Source: Aspergillus flavus (taxonomy: Eukaryota; Ascomycota; Eurotiomycetes; Eurotiales; Aspergillaceae). Taken from it: a stretch of DNA of 64,000 nt. The DNA lies in the NCBI RefSeq assembly GCF_009017415.1, contig NC_092406.1, positions 1,550,001 through 1,614,000 of the forward strand, read 5' to 3'. A program made the position numbers and the translations under genes. The notes under the pieces were generated by a model. It was not told where the DNA came from. It was given only the letters and a program-made list of their open reading frames with translations, and ran no database searches. Below are positions 32,668 through 44,166 of this stretch, one piece after another. The first letter of the stretch is position 1. Every line of letters begins with the position of its first letter.

Positions 32668-34192
32668 TCATTTCAGCTCCTTGAGGGCAGCCTGGGCTCT
32701 CCGTTGGATCAGTACGCCCAGAGGAAGGTCTTCTTCGTCATAGAATTCAATATCTTCGTCGACGCCGAAATCACGTAGCCGTTCACCTTCTGAGTTTCTC
32801 CAACCTTCTTCACCATAGTCGGATCCCTTTTCATTGGGACCATCGGATTGTTGCGACTCATCCTCTGAATTTTCCGCCAGCCGTTGATGGAAACGCTTAC
32901 GGCGCTCGATTTCCAACCCCGCTTGGCGTCTAAGGTCCTCTGCCTTTCTTTGTTTAAATGCCTGGACATCATAGCTGGAGCCTTCGGCGCCAGTGAAGGC
33001 AACACCATCGCTGACGTCTCTGGGTGGCAGAGGAATACGATCTGGATCCGGTGGCGGCCACGAGACATGGAGATCTAACGCCAATTAGTCCTCAATTATT
33101 GGCTAATTTGAGTCATGGACGACCCGGCATTGGTGATTACTAACCTTCGAATCCATTGACCTCGTATTCCAGCCCTGTACTACGGTCTGGTGTTCTTGCA
33201 AGTGGCCAAAACCAGCTTAAGACCTAATCTCATCCTGTCAGCGACGCCTGGAAGCTCAAGCCAAGGTGACCAACATTTGAACTCCCGCCCATTCCTTCTC
33301 TAATATTTGACCAGATTCCAATGTCGTACGGAAATTCTTGTCTCTTTATGCGCACACGGACCCCGCCAGGGCCCTCCAGATACCCACCATAATGGCGGGC
33401 TCGTCGCAACAATGTTTCGTGTCTCTCAATCTCCCATGACTCAATGGTAGTAGTATTAGCACCAAGCGACCAAAGAGTCCGCACGAGAAGTATAAATAGC
33501 ATAAAAACAGTCAGGCTGTTTACAACAAAGAGAACAAACAAATGGCCTAGCTGCACTACGCTTGGACCCAGGTACTAAGAGACGACTGTCAGCGCAAGGT
33601 GGATTATCGGAACGATCCTCTTCTTACGCTAGGAAGGTTCCTCGATGCCCACACAATCGACGCTCTTTCAAATAGGAGCGTTTCGAGGTAACTCATGCCC
33701 ACAACTGCGTAAAACAGAAAGCGCATGAAGTGAGGGAATGTGAAATGCGAAACACAGTTTGCCGTCCACGGGCAGTGGTGGTCCATTTTGGGAATACATC
33801 TATCGCACGAAGTTAGTTCGCTATCGTATCTCAAATTATATTACGTGCATCGCCTACCTCTGGCATGTCTTGCAATGATGTGCTCGTGGTGGCTTGAAGG
33901 CTTCACATCTACGGCACCATCGTTGTCGGCCACTAGCACGGTCGGCTTCCAGTTGCTTGCCGTCTCGAGGCCTCCAGTCTCTAGGAACACGTCCTGGGTC
34001 TACAGTGCAAGCTCGATAGTAGCTTATCCAGATACAAAGGGCGAAGATGTTAATGCGCCATAATTCCTGCTCCCTGAGCGGTGCCGGCTCGAAATACTTG
34101 AAGAAATACTGCGACGTGTATGCGAGGAAACTGATCAACGCACAAACCGATGGAATCGCGAGTCGCGATATATGGAACGAAGAGCAAAGCAT
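32668..34192 (-). CDS. pfa4: DHHC palmitoyltransferase, Pfa4 type
   Basis: Exons 33858-34192, 33628-33799, 33275-33574, 33145-33223 and 32668-33074 give 430 residues. The N-terminus MLCSSFHISRLAIPSVCALI leads into two membrane helices. The cysteine-rich domain (WCRRCEAFKPPRAHHCKTCQ RCIPKMDHHCPWTANCV) contains the catalytic DHHC Cys, and is followed by two more helices (FMRFLFYAVVGMSYLETLL; LFVLFVVNSLTVFMLFILLV). The TTxE-like motif is TTIESWEIER, and NVLSWFWPLA matches the post-TM motif of Pfa4. The acidic C-terminal tail (residues about 295-430) is disordered. In yeast Pfa4, an ER protein, acylates the chitin synthase Chs3 for ER exit. The gene shares a short divergent promoter with the MutL homologue. 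Confidence 0.93.
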
Positions 34193-34525
34193 CCTGCTTT
34201 CAAGTCATGATCTGGCGCAAAATCCAGCGTATCGTTGGAGTTGGAACATTGTTGATATGTCTTCCACAATAATGTTCGGAAGGAATGGCCCAGAATTCGC
34301 TGACTAATATCTGCTCACGTGGCGTGTGCCAATCATGTGCGTGGAAATACTCGGTTGTTAGTATCCTTGATTTGCTTCCCTTCTTGACATGAGGATCAAT
34401 CCTCCTCATAACATGCCACTTATTTATTCCATCTATATACTACAATTCTTATCATACTTCAACATTGTCTCCGTCGATTTTATAGGAGCAATGGTCTCTC
34501 GTTTGCATAAGTACAATCTCTAAAG
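34193..34525. promoter_or_regulatory. 333-bp divergent promoter (pfa4 / MutL homologue)
   Basis: The ATGs of the palmitoyltransferase (minus) and of the MutL homologue (plus) face away from each other here, so both core promoters must be inside. An AT-rich stretch at about 34420-34465 is nearer to the MutL gene. Confidence 0.65.
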
Positions 34526-37323
34526 ATGCCGATCACGGCTCTTCCCCCGACCACTGTCCGAGCGATTGGCTCAACATCTGTAATAGCGGACCCGTGCTCG
34601 GTTGTGAAAGAGCTGCTAGACAATGCCTTAGATGCTTCTGCGACTTCTATAGGCATTGAGATTTCTTCGAACGCAGTTGACGTGATTCAAGTAAAAGATA
34701 ACGGACATGGAATCTCTTCAGATGACCATGCTCTCGTTTGCAAGCGCACATTTACTAGCAAGATCCAGACGGTTGAAGATCTTCGGACCCTTGGGGGGAA
34801 GTCGTTAGGATTTAGAGGGGAAGCTCTTGCCAGCGCTGCCGAAGTATCAGGTGGTGTGACTATCACCACTCGGGTGGAGGCAGAGATGGTTGGCACCTCG
34901 ATCAAGTATGGAAGAAATGGAGAGCTTATCAGGTACGGATACTATTCAGGCAATTATTTCCGTGAAGCTAATTACTCGTTTATGAAGCTCTCAGCGTGCA
35001 TCACATCCTGTGGGTACAACAGTTCGTATAACTGATCTTTTCAAGCACATACCTGTTCGAAGACAATCAGCTTTGAAGAGTGCGGTGAAGACTTTAGCAC
35101 GGATCAAAAAACTTATACAGATATATGCTATGGCACAGCCCTCAAAAAGGCTTTCATTAAAGGTTTTAAAGGCAAAAAACGAAAACAATAATTGGATCTA
35201 CGCCCCTGGGCGGGATGCAATGATCACCGACGCAGCATTGAAGATTGCCGGCACTGATGTCACTTCCAGCTGCGTCTTGAAGAAATGGCCTTCAGAACAC
35301 AATGTAAACTCCGAACATCCCCAAGAGGAACATACATCCGAGGTTGGGCTTCTCGCCCTACTGCTGGATCTTGACACCGGTATCTTACATTGCCCTCCCT
35401 CTGAGAGCATGGCTAACAATAGTAGATTGCACAAAATTAAGCAACGCTGGCCAGTTCCTAGCTATCGATGGCAGACCCATATCCAGCTCTCGAGGCATAG
35501 GGCAAGACATTTCCAAGTTATATAAATCATATCTTCGATCGGCTCTTTCCCGCAGTGAGAGCAGTCCGTCCATAACTGACCCATTCCTCTGCTTGCACAT
35601 TCAATGCCCTCAAGGAAGCTATGACGTCAATATAGAGCCGGCAAAAGATGATGTTCTATTCGAAGATTCACAAAGACTAATTTCGCTTGTGGAGGACCTC
35701 TTTCGGAGTATGTACGGCGAGAGGGAACCACATCTCAAGAAGGGACCGAATTCTACAAAAGGGAAAGGTGCGGTATCAGATAACGACGCGTTTGACCTCC
35801 TTTTGGCTCGAAAAAGCCCATCTAAAGACTCGCCATCTGTGGATACGAACTCGGAATCTTGTACGCCTCGCTTTGTCACGGCTCGCTCCCTTGCTCAGTC
35901 AGCAGACCCTTCGCCTTCCTTGCACGTTGTAAACGGCCAGTGCTCAGCCTCTTCTCAGATAAATAAAGCATCGAGTACCGAGAGCCGCAGAGGGTCTACT
36001 GATCAAGGGTTCTTGAATCCTTGGTCTATAACAAGGTTCCACGCCCCATTTCGCAAATCCAGTGAAAGCCAAACCCGAACTACAACAGTCCAGCGGCTGC
36101 CCATGAATGACCATGCCCACGTATATAAAAGACGCAGAGGGTCACAAGAAACGCCACGACGGTACTCGGCAGGCTCCTTTTTACCCAGTCCAACCTCATC
36201 AACTCCTTCAGCGTCGAGCTCTCCTCCAGACTCACGATCCTTTCTGGCAACCCAGGCGTCTCCCACAAGTCGTGGTTGCGATGAGGCCACAAGGGCTTCA
36301 AGGCAACGAGCCAAGGAAAAGTATGGTAACGGAGCGCTGGACACTTGGTTCGGGAAGACTACTCAAGTGGCACTCGCCCGGCTAGCTACTGAGGAGCCGT
36401 CGGATGACAATCAGCAGGAACCTTCGTTGAGTCAACTAGCGCATGAACGCTTTCGTTCTCAGGAGCAGTCTTCGCCCGAGTCATGTGAAACCACAAGCCG
36501 CACAATACCCATTCGGAGAGGCTCCGTTACCAGTACCCCCGAGAGTTCAGCTTTCTCGAGCACTCAACCCCAAAATTCTATTTCTATGGTAGCGCCGCAG
36601 GGTCCAGCTTCGGACGTAAGAGAACGGCGTCAAGAATTTCCGGTTCTTGAACAATGGTCTTCCAGACTGCATAGTCTCGCTAAAGACGGTCCAAAATCCG
36701 ATTTGGAGACCGCTCTTGATTTCGAGCATCGAAAGAAAGAAGCCATCCAGAGACGAAGGGAGATTATCAAGGGCCGCCCAAAACCGCCTGCTTCGACTAA
36801 CTCGCCGCATTTGAGCAGGTACCTTGCCGCGCGTGCTGCTCTGCGTCCCGAATCCAATGAATCCACTCACAACTTGAATTCACTAACCTCCGCAGAGGTT
36901 ACGACAAACCAAATCTTAAACCCCCATGACCCAAGATCATACCTCATACGACATCAGGATGCAAGCCGACAGGACGAAGCACCGAAAGATAACAAGATTC
37001 GGCGTATTAACACGAGCAAATTACCATTCGAAAAAATACCAGAAGGCCATGAATTGCACGATATAGGAATCAATTTATCTACGACGCTCCCGGTCCTTGC
37101 AATATTATCAAAGGAAGTATTCAAGAGCGATTTATATACCCAATGTGGAGAGGATTTTGAAGCATTTTCTGCTTGTGATCTACAATCTGATCTCGTTGAA
37201 TTATGGACTTCTAGATTGTCCGGCCTTATCAAGAGCAAGTACAAAGCAAAAGAGGGATCTGGAGAGCCTACTCCTCGATTTGACTTTTCGGCCTTGGCCG
37301 AGACGAAGAATAGTCATAATTAA
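34526..37323 (+). CDS. MutL-family mismatch-repair protein lacking the endonuclease domain (Mlh2/human-PMS1 type)
   Basis: Exons 34526-34932, 34988-35379 and 35426-37323 join to 898 residues. The N-terminal GHKL ATPase is complete: VVKELLDNALDAS (catalytic Glu and Mg-binding Asn), DNGHGI, TSKI, GGKSLGFRGEALAS and GTTVRITDLF. The transducer domain follows with GQFLAIDGRPISSSRG and DVNIEPAKDDVLFED. From about residue 370 the chain is Ser/Pro/Arg-rich and disordered, with a motif-like EHRKKEAIQRRREIIKGRPKP. The C-terminus (LPVLAILSKEVFKSDLYTQC GEDF) has no DQHAxxERxxxE or other endonuclease metal motifs found in Pms1/PMS2 and Mlh3. This fits Mlh2, the accessory MutL-beta partner of Mlh1 in the nucleus. 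Confidence 0.88.
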
Positions 37324-37659
37324 TGCATCTTATTCATGTCGTGCATGGAAGCCACAGCATAACAAATTTCTAATCCCTTGTCAAGGCGACTCAAGCGAGG
37401 CGGTTATGCATACATACATAATATGTTTATGTTCCTGTTTACCTTATTGAGAGTTTTCAAATACACCAAGAAGGTGGATCACTTTAAAACAAGTCAAACT
37501 CTGGACTATGCAAGACCATCTCCGGCGGGGTTACCATATTCGGCAATCCGAACGTCACTAAATCGTTACAAAACTATGACATCAACCCCTACACAGCAGC
37601 TATAAAACCAACCATGACCCATTCTCTTTTTCGGAGTCAATTGCGTCCAATTCGCAAAT
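37324..37659. other. Intergenic spacer
   Basis: This stretch contains the 3' region of the MutL homologue and the promoter of the DUF1295 gene. An open frame at 37378-37605 lacks protein features. Confidence 0.5.
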
Positions 37660-38764
37660 ATGGATATCTACGGCTCAAAAAAGCCTGTGGTCGACATCGA
37701 CCGAACAATTGACCAATTAGCCGGGCAAAAGCCCAGGCTGGGCTTAACGGCCGGCGATGTCGGCATCTTCAAATCGACCATCCTCCCCTCATTCACCTTG
37801 CACACCGGACTCTCAATCGCGTCTTTTATCGCAGCTAAAACTACCGACAAGGGCGAGATCAAGGATTGGTGCTGGCCATCAAGTCAAGTGATCAACGCCT
37901 GGTGGAGCGCCGTTGGCCGTCAGATGTTCTATGAAAATGTTTCTTTCTCAACCGCGTGGAAAGCTATCCCCTGGACCGAGAAAGTGCTACTCAGCTGCGT
38001 GACGATCTGGGGTACCCGACTGTTCTACCGCATCTCAAAGAGAACCATTACCCGTGGCAAAGACGATCCAAGATATGATGAGATGAAGTCGAAGGAACCT
38101 GGATTCTGGAAATCCGCTTTCTTAAAGCAGTTCCTTCCCGAGGCTGTTTTCTTAACTCTTATAACTCTTCCGTTCACTCTGCCTTTCCGGTTAACTGGGT
38201 CGTCTTTGAATTTAGACACTGACACTGCCGCAACCATTCGCGGTCTCGGTGTAGCACTCTTCAGCGCTGGTTTCGCTATGGAAGCTATGGCCGACTGCCA
38301 GCTGGAACTGCACCGCCAGGAACGGACTGATCTGTGCCGTCACGGTGTCTGGAGTATCGTTCGTCATCCGAAGTAAGTCGTCTCATAAGCTTAATTCCTA
38401 CCGTAAAATGAACGACTGTTTCTAACGGGGTCATAGCTACTTGGGTGACGCTTTGGTGCATATCTCCTTCGTCATCCTCAACGCCGCGAACACCTTCAAC
38501 CCCCTTGTGCTTCTGGGTCCTGTCGCCAACTACATCTACCTCCGCTTCGTGGGTGGTGACAAGCAAAATGAAGCCAGCCAGGAGGCCCGGTACAAGGAGC
38601 AAGACCCGCACAAATATCAGCAACTGCAGACATGGCGTCGCGAGAAGAACAGCTTCTGGCCTAGCCTGTCTGAATTGGCGAACCCGTGGACCTGGGCTGT
38701 TGTCGGCAGTGGATTGGTCGGTGTTGTTTTAGAAGAGGCTATTCGGGGATGGGCCTTGCAATGA
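37660..38764 (+). CDS. DUF1295 / steroid-5-alpha-reductase-like membrane protein
   Basis: Exons 37660-38372 and 38437-38764 give 346 residues. The frame begins MDIYGSKKPVVDIDRTIDQL, with several membrane helices (residues about 45-65, 105-122, 165-190, 203-225, 250-275). The conserved NADPH/substrate region is ELHRQERTDLCRHGVWSIVR HPNYLGD, with the intron after HPN; this 'G(L)W..RHPNY' signature is shared by DUF1295 proteins and sterol/isoprenylcysteine methyltransferase-like membrane enzymes. The C-terminus carries RYKEQDPHKYQQLQTWRREK NSFWP. A role in lipid or sterol reduction is likely by family, substrate unknown. Confidence 0.88.
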
Positions 38765-38948
38765 TGTTAGTATCCAATCATCTAGTATTGCAGTATATTC
38801 ATAATGTATACGTTACGAATTTATTCCAAAACATACAATGTCCCAGGCTTAACCTAAAACACGCTCATGACTTATATTGAAAAACAACTTCCAAGCCACA
38901 CCATAACCACCCTACTAACATACATGGAAAAGAATGAAAGAAAGAAAA

Positions 38949-40327
38949 TCAATACCCCTTCCCTCTCTTATAGACATTCAACAACTCCTCCCCCCTCTTC
39001 ACCCTCCCCACATTCTCCTTAACGATATCCAACGACCTCGGAAAATACTCCACCCCCAAAGAACTCACATGAGGACTAATCTGCACATTCGGAGCATCCC
39101 ACAACGGATGCCCAGCAGGCAGCGGCTCAGGATCCGTAACATCCAACGCCGCACCACTCAAATCACCCGATTTCAACGCCCCAATCAACGCCTCCTGATC
39201 AAGAACCTTCCCACGCGATATATTCGTCAAATACGGCTTCGCCCCTTTCGATCCCTGACTAGCCGCCAAGAGCGCGAATTCCTCTGCCCCGAGAAGATGC
39301 GTCGTTTGCGGTGTCAGCGGAAGCGAGATGACGAGATGGTCGAGACCGAGAGCGAGGAATTCGCGGATGGATGCTTTGTCGGTTCCGTGGTGCCAGGAAA
39401 TGGGGATTGTGCCTTCTTTGTCGCCTGTGTTGGGGACGATGAAGCCGTTGTCGTGGCGTGAGGATGGGGTTGGGCGTGGTGAGGCTGTGTAGGCGTAGAC
39501 TTTCATGCCTAGGGCATGGGATACGCGGCCGACTGGTGTTTATCTCTTGTTAGCTGGGTTCTTGTTTATGTTGGGTATTCTTAGGGGTAGATGTATGAAT
39601 GCAAAAAGATAGATAGAAAAAAGAGAAGAGAAGAACATACTCTGCCGTCCAATACTCCCATACCCCAATATCCCAACCCGTTTCCCTACTTGATCGTGCA
39701 CACCCTGAAAATACCCGCTATTGCTATCGCGCCATTCATGCTTCTTCTGCCCTTCGTACATGTATGCATACTTGCGTGTGTGAACGAGCCAGTTCATGAC
39801 CGTCCACTCGGCGATCGGGGGCGCATGAACCCCCGAGCTGCTTGTCAACGGGATAGCAGTTTCCTTGAAGATGGGGTGCTGGATAGCATGGTCCAAGCCG
39901 GCGGAGAGGAAGTGGATAAATTTAATACTGTAGAGCTGTTAATATCATCCGATCGTCTCCCTCACAATTGGCTTCATGACTGCATATATATGCAAAAGCG
40001 GATTTAATAAATGTATTGTATATACATACTTCCCAGCATCCTCGGGTTTCGGGAGATTAGTAAATGTAACAATGTAAGATGCCTTCTTGGCTAGTTCTGC
40101 ATGATTACACATCCAATAATTAGCTTTACTTATATTGATACCGATAGACATAGGTAGACTGTAGGATATAACTCACCACTAGGAATATCCTCCCCCCTCT
40201 TCAACGTCACACTCGACACCTCCAGCCCCGGGAACTTAGCCTTGATCTCCTCCAGTTGATCCGGGGCTAAGTCCCGCATGAAGGTTATCAGTAGATGTTC
40301 TTTGGGTGCTAATGCTGCGTCGCCCAT
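38949..40327 (-). CDS. D-isomer-specific 2-hydroxyacid dehydrogenase
   Basis: Exons 40177-40327, 40030-40096, 39641-39927 and 38949-39532 join in phase to 362 residues. The NAD-binding motif is VGILGYGSIGRQIGRVSHAL (GxGxxG). Catalytic residues of the family are visible: the Arg in LTNISRGKVLDQEAL, the acidic residue in ALDVTDPEPLPAGHPLW and the His in ISPHVSSLG. The SAGLDH segment of the substrate domain lies at the start of exon 3. The alternative splice choice TAT|GTATAT with acceptor at 39936 is possible but uses a weaker donor. Members reduce glyoxylate, hydroxypyruvate or other 2-oxo acids with NAD(P)H in the cytosol. An insert with PRPTPSSRHDNGFIVPNTGD after the first Rossmann strand is typical of the fungal branch. 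Confidence 0.92.
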
Positions 40328-40783
40328 TTTGCTTGTCTTTGGTGTTTGGAATTGGTACTTTGGTACTGGTTATTGACTGTTTATTGCAACTGGAATTGCA
40401 GCTCCAGTGCTAAATATAATGGGAGATTGTCTATGATATGAAAAGTGTAGCCTATGTCGCAATTGAGAGGGAATCGCACGCGGCTTTTGTGGAAAGTGGG
40501 GTTTTGGTTTAAATGGGTTGGTTTCCTTATCGGACTGTAATGAAGGTTCAATTGAATTGATTTCTAAGCTGGGTTTATCAAATTCCCGAGACTGGACTTC
40601 TTTATCTTTGTTTTAGGATTGGATTAGGGTTCTATTGTTGGCCGAGATATTTCCTTTTTTGGTGGGTTGGTGTCGATATATACACTACTGGATACTACTT
40701 GTACAAATATATTGTATAGCTGGGATCTTATAATATAAATACATCCCCTCCCATATTATTAAAAGGAACAGGAGAAAAAAGAA
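40328..40783. other. Intergenic, 456 bases
   Basis: It holds the promoter of the dehydrogenase and the 3' region of the GNAT gene. Nothing else recognised. Confidence 0.5.
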
Positions 40784-41533
40784 TCAAGGAACCCAAATCA
40801 TGGAGTCCTGCACATACCCATCCACCTCCCCCGTCGACCTCACCTCAAATCCCAATCTCTCATAAACAAATCTCCCCTCTTGCGTAGAAGACAAATACAC
40901 CTCCAATCCATCTTCCCTCGCTCTCTCCAATCCCCAATTAACCAGCATCGTCGCCACGCCTCTTCTCCTCGCCGCAGGATGCGTCCCTATAATATCCAAA
41001 GCTACCATCGCATTCAAATCAGCACGACTACCCAAACCACCACCACCACAGCCTCAAAGTGACAAAAGAAGAAGAATAAAAAGGGACAAGAACATACAAT
41101 AATACCTCTTATCCCCCATAACCTTGACCTGCCACTCATAATTACTACCAAAGAACCTCTCGCATAACGCCCCGTCACAGCTCTCCGGCCAAGGCGGACT
41201 GAGTCCATCCTCGAGTTCGTCTGTCTGTATCTCCTCGGACCCGGTCTTAGACTCCGTTGTTGGGGCATTGGACACCGGGGCAGGGAGTGACCAAAGCGCG
41301 AATCCCACAATCGTAGGCTCGTTTCTGGCCGGGTCAGCGTCTGTGTCGATTACTTTTAGGAGGCGTTTGCGCGGGTTCCCGATATCTTTTGTTAAGGCGC
41401 GTGTCCACCAGGTGTGCACGTCCGGTGTGCGGGGGAAGAGTTTCGTGTTGAAGGCGTCGGAGAAGGTTGTGAAGAAGAGGGTCGCCAGGGTTGGTGTGTC
41501 TGGGGGTATCGCGAGGTGGAGTTCTAGGGGCAT
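40784..41533 (-). CDS. GNAT-family N-acetyltransferase
   Basis: Exons 41106-41533 and 40784-41027 give 223 residues. The start MPLELHLAIPPDTPTLATLF FTTF is usual for fungal GNATs. The CoA-binding motif A is ALDIIGTHPAARRRGVATML VNWG (R-R-x-G-V/A) and motif B is RFVYERLGFEV. The acceptor is unknown. The 78-base intron has repetitive TGGTGGTGG sequence next to its acceptor. Confidence 0.85.
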
Positions 41534-42119
41534 TTTTCTTTTTTTATTCTCTTCGTATGCTTTTATGTTGGGTTTTGTTGTCTTCGTTTGGATGGGAGGT
41601 GGATTGGTGTAAGGTGGGTTTTGGTGGTGTGGTTATTTTGTTCGATGTTCGATGCCAAGATGGGTTAATATAATTCGTATTAAAGGATTGTGTTAATGCT
41701 GTTCCTGGTTTAGTTTGCGTCGGATTTAATGGACTAGGGTATTAGTGTAAGGTTGGTATAGTAGTATTCTCTTTGCAGTGTAGGCGCGTGTTTGTTCTAG
41801 GGCCTTTTCTCGGTTCTCGAAGACGGTGATTAAGATTAATTTGCCGCCACTTGACGGTAGAATAGCAGGTGGCGGATCGGAGCCTATGGTATGAATAAAG
41901 CGGTTGCTTGTAAGGCGAGGTCATCTCTCATATTAAAACACATCCAAAGCAGTGCGTGCCCTGGTAAAGGCGAACTGCAGTTGTTCATTAGATTCCCGAC
42001 TATATCGTGATGGACACGCACACGTACACGTACACATAGCCTCTGCTGAAGGACGGACAGTATCAATTAATATAGCACACATTACATCACAGCACATACA
42101 CATTTCAACGTGAACCATA
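41534..42119. other. Intergenic, 586 bases
   Basis: No gene recognised. A CACACGTACACGTACACAT run lies at 42016-42038, close to the 3' end of the SLATT gene. Confidence 0.5.
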
Positions 42120-42950
42120 TCATATCTTTTCGTAAGACCGTTCCGGAATCGTCACAGGACTTGGACCTGAAGCATCCTGGCTCCGCGATTGCGAAGGCAA
42201 GAATGATCTTCGATTGGACTGGCCATGTTGCATCGGCGCGCGACTCTCGCCGCCGCCGCCGTTCATTCCTTCGATCTCCCGTTTTACACCTTCGTACAGG
42301 TGCTCAATATACTGAATCTCCTCTTGTACGTCAAGTTCGCAGCCATCCAAGCAAAATTCACGTTCTCGTTGTTCAATGTATTCACGGATATTGCGCCATT
42401 CATTCTGGTAGTGCTTCAGTCGATCGGGCAACCCGGATCCCTTCAGGTAGGTCAGGATTCCGGCCATAATGGTGTTGATGGCGCCGAACGCAGTCACGGC
42501 GGAATGTGGACCTGAAGCGGCACCGAGGGCTGTGAGCGATGCGGCAACGACAATCTGCACAGCCAGGCAGGTGTTGATGAGAATACTGTAGAAACGGTAT
42601 CGCTTGGCGGTGGTTTGCTCTGCTTCGACCACTCGTGCGTAGATGCCGACGTTGGGCACGGTACGGTTATAGTGGTGGAGTGTATTCAATGTCGGGACGC
42701 TGTCGATGCCTGTGAGGGCACGGAAGACGAGAAGCTTGTCGCTGGGTGGAATCAGCGCGTTTGCTTCCGTTCTCGCAATTGTGAGGCGCTTTGCTCGAAC
42801 TTCTGGTGGCAGCCCCATTGTTTCGCTGTGGTTATTCATCGTGGGTACACTATGAGCTGCTGTGGGGAGAACAGGGTCCGGATTGCCAATGAAGGCAGCC
42901 AACAGCCGTCTTGCGAGGCCATCGCGATGTGGGTATTGTTCGCTCGTCAT
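42120..42950 (-). CDS. SLATT-domain (fungal type) two-helix membrane protein
   Basis: A single exon encodes 276 residues. After a variable N-terminus (residues 1-85) comes the SLATT core: YNRTVPNVGIYARVVEAEQT TAKRYRFYSILINTCL, then two membrane helices (about 125-150 AVQIVVAASLTALGA and 155-175 AFGAINTIMAGILTYL) separated by the short GPHSA turn. GSGLPDRLKHYQNEWRNIRE YIEQREREF is the long amphipathic helix that completes the domain. The C-terminus is Gly/Ser-rich. SLATT domains (SMODS/SLOG-associating two-TM effectors) are predicted pore-forming effectors in bacterial nucleotide-signalling defence systems; in fungi they occur as stand-alone proteins of unknown role. No nucleotide cyclase or SLOG gene lies next to it here. 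Confidence 0.88.
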   Translation of the reverse strand: MTSEQYPHRDGLARRLLAAFIGNPDPVLPTAAHSVPTMNNHSETMGLPPEVRAKRLTIARTEANALIPPSDKLLVFRALTGIDSVPTLNTLHHYNRTVPNVGIYARVVEAEQTTAKRYRFYSILINTCLAVQIVVAASLTALGAASGPHSAVTAFGAINTIMAGILTYLKGSGLPDRLKHYQNEWRNIREYIEQREREFCLDGCELDVQEEIQYIEHLYEGVKREIEGMNGGGGESRAPMQHGQSNRRSFLPSQSRSQDASGPSPVTIPERSYEKI

Positions 42951-44166
42951 GGTGATGGGAGGTGTTTTTTAGAGCAAGCGCGCCGCACGTAGCGAAGCTG
43001 GGGGGAGGCCCTATATATGCAGGGGACGGACGCTCCCACTTTCCCAATAGAATCCCGGGGTATGGGTCGCAATAATCATTGTTTCCCTGGCTTCCCTACG
43101 TGATCCTACCAATCGGTGAGACTCAGCTAGCCAAAATCTGCTTGATGGGGCACATTTTTCTGCAAGTGGCACGGACACCGTGAGTGACAGAGGGAGAGGA
43201 ACCTGAATCAAAACCAATCATTGAAGCAGAGAGGTTCGAACGTGCCAAACTTTGGAGGGATACCCACACGGCTGGACCCTAATCACTGCAGATCGAGAAA
43301 GGTTTTGGCAAGCTACCCGATAGCCAAAGAGAGCGGACGGGAAATTGAGATACGTCTGGCATGGCACAGCCACTCATAAACAACTGTGAGTGGTTAAAAT
43401 TTTGATGGCGCCTGTGGATCCGCCATGGGTAATTGGATATTGAACCGTGATAGCAGAGCTCATATGCAGTTAGCTCGAGCTAATGCCGGGATGAAATGCC
43501 GTGAATAAGGCCCAGTCTATCAGAAGTAACTGCATGCATGTCAGCGACATTGGTCACATTGGATTCAAGCAGCCAACTAAACCTCACGAGACACTTTGCA
43601 ACTTCGCTGAACGAAAAGGGGACCAAAAACAAGGACCAAAGCATAATCGCACGAGGGTCAAATTGCACTTTGACAAGAACACCGCCGATCGGATCACAAT
43701 GGGCATGGATCGGCAACACTAAGATTTTGGTTAATGCCGAAGCGAAACCCATGGATCCAGCCTGTCATATCGGTTCAAGTTGCTGATTTGCTCACCGTAC
43801 ATTGACTTTTCTCTGGTGCAGAAGCTAAACCCGCCTGTCAGAATCTCGGATACTCGTCGACGAATGATATAGATCATATCTCGGGGGTGGAGATGAGTTT
43901 GTAGAGTTAATTCTCCTGATCTTGTTGGTCAACATAATGCTTCTCATTCCTGGGTGGTGATTATAGATTAGGGCTTCAAAGTCAACAAGATGAAAGCGTA
44001 TCATACTGTACATCAGCGATATAATTATAATATTAACACCGGGTAGTCAATGCAAAACGGTCAACAACGGATCAACACTACATATATGCGAAATGCCACG
44101 AGAATACAGAAAACTAGCCACGTAAAAGTTCAAGTCAAGTCGTGTCGTCATGAGTATAGACCATCG
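42951..44166. other. Intergenic, 1.2 kb
   Basis: It lies between the start of the SLATT gene and the 3' end of polo kinase. No gene recognised. A core promoter for SLATT is likely near the CTATATATG at about 43011-43019. Confidence 0.5.

Noticed and set aside
41742..42118. Short minus-strand frames upstream of the acetyltransferase
   Set aside because: They overlap each other in different frames, contain a CACACGTACACG microsatellite translation and lack features of a protein.
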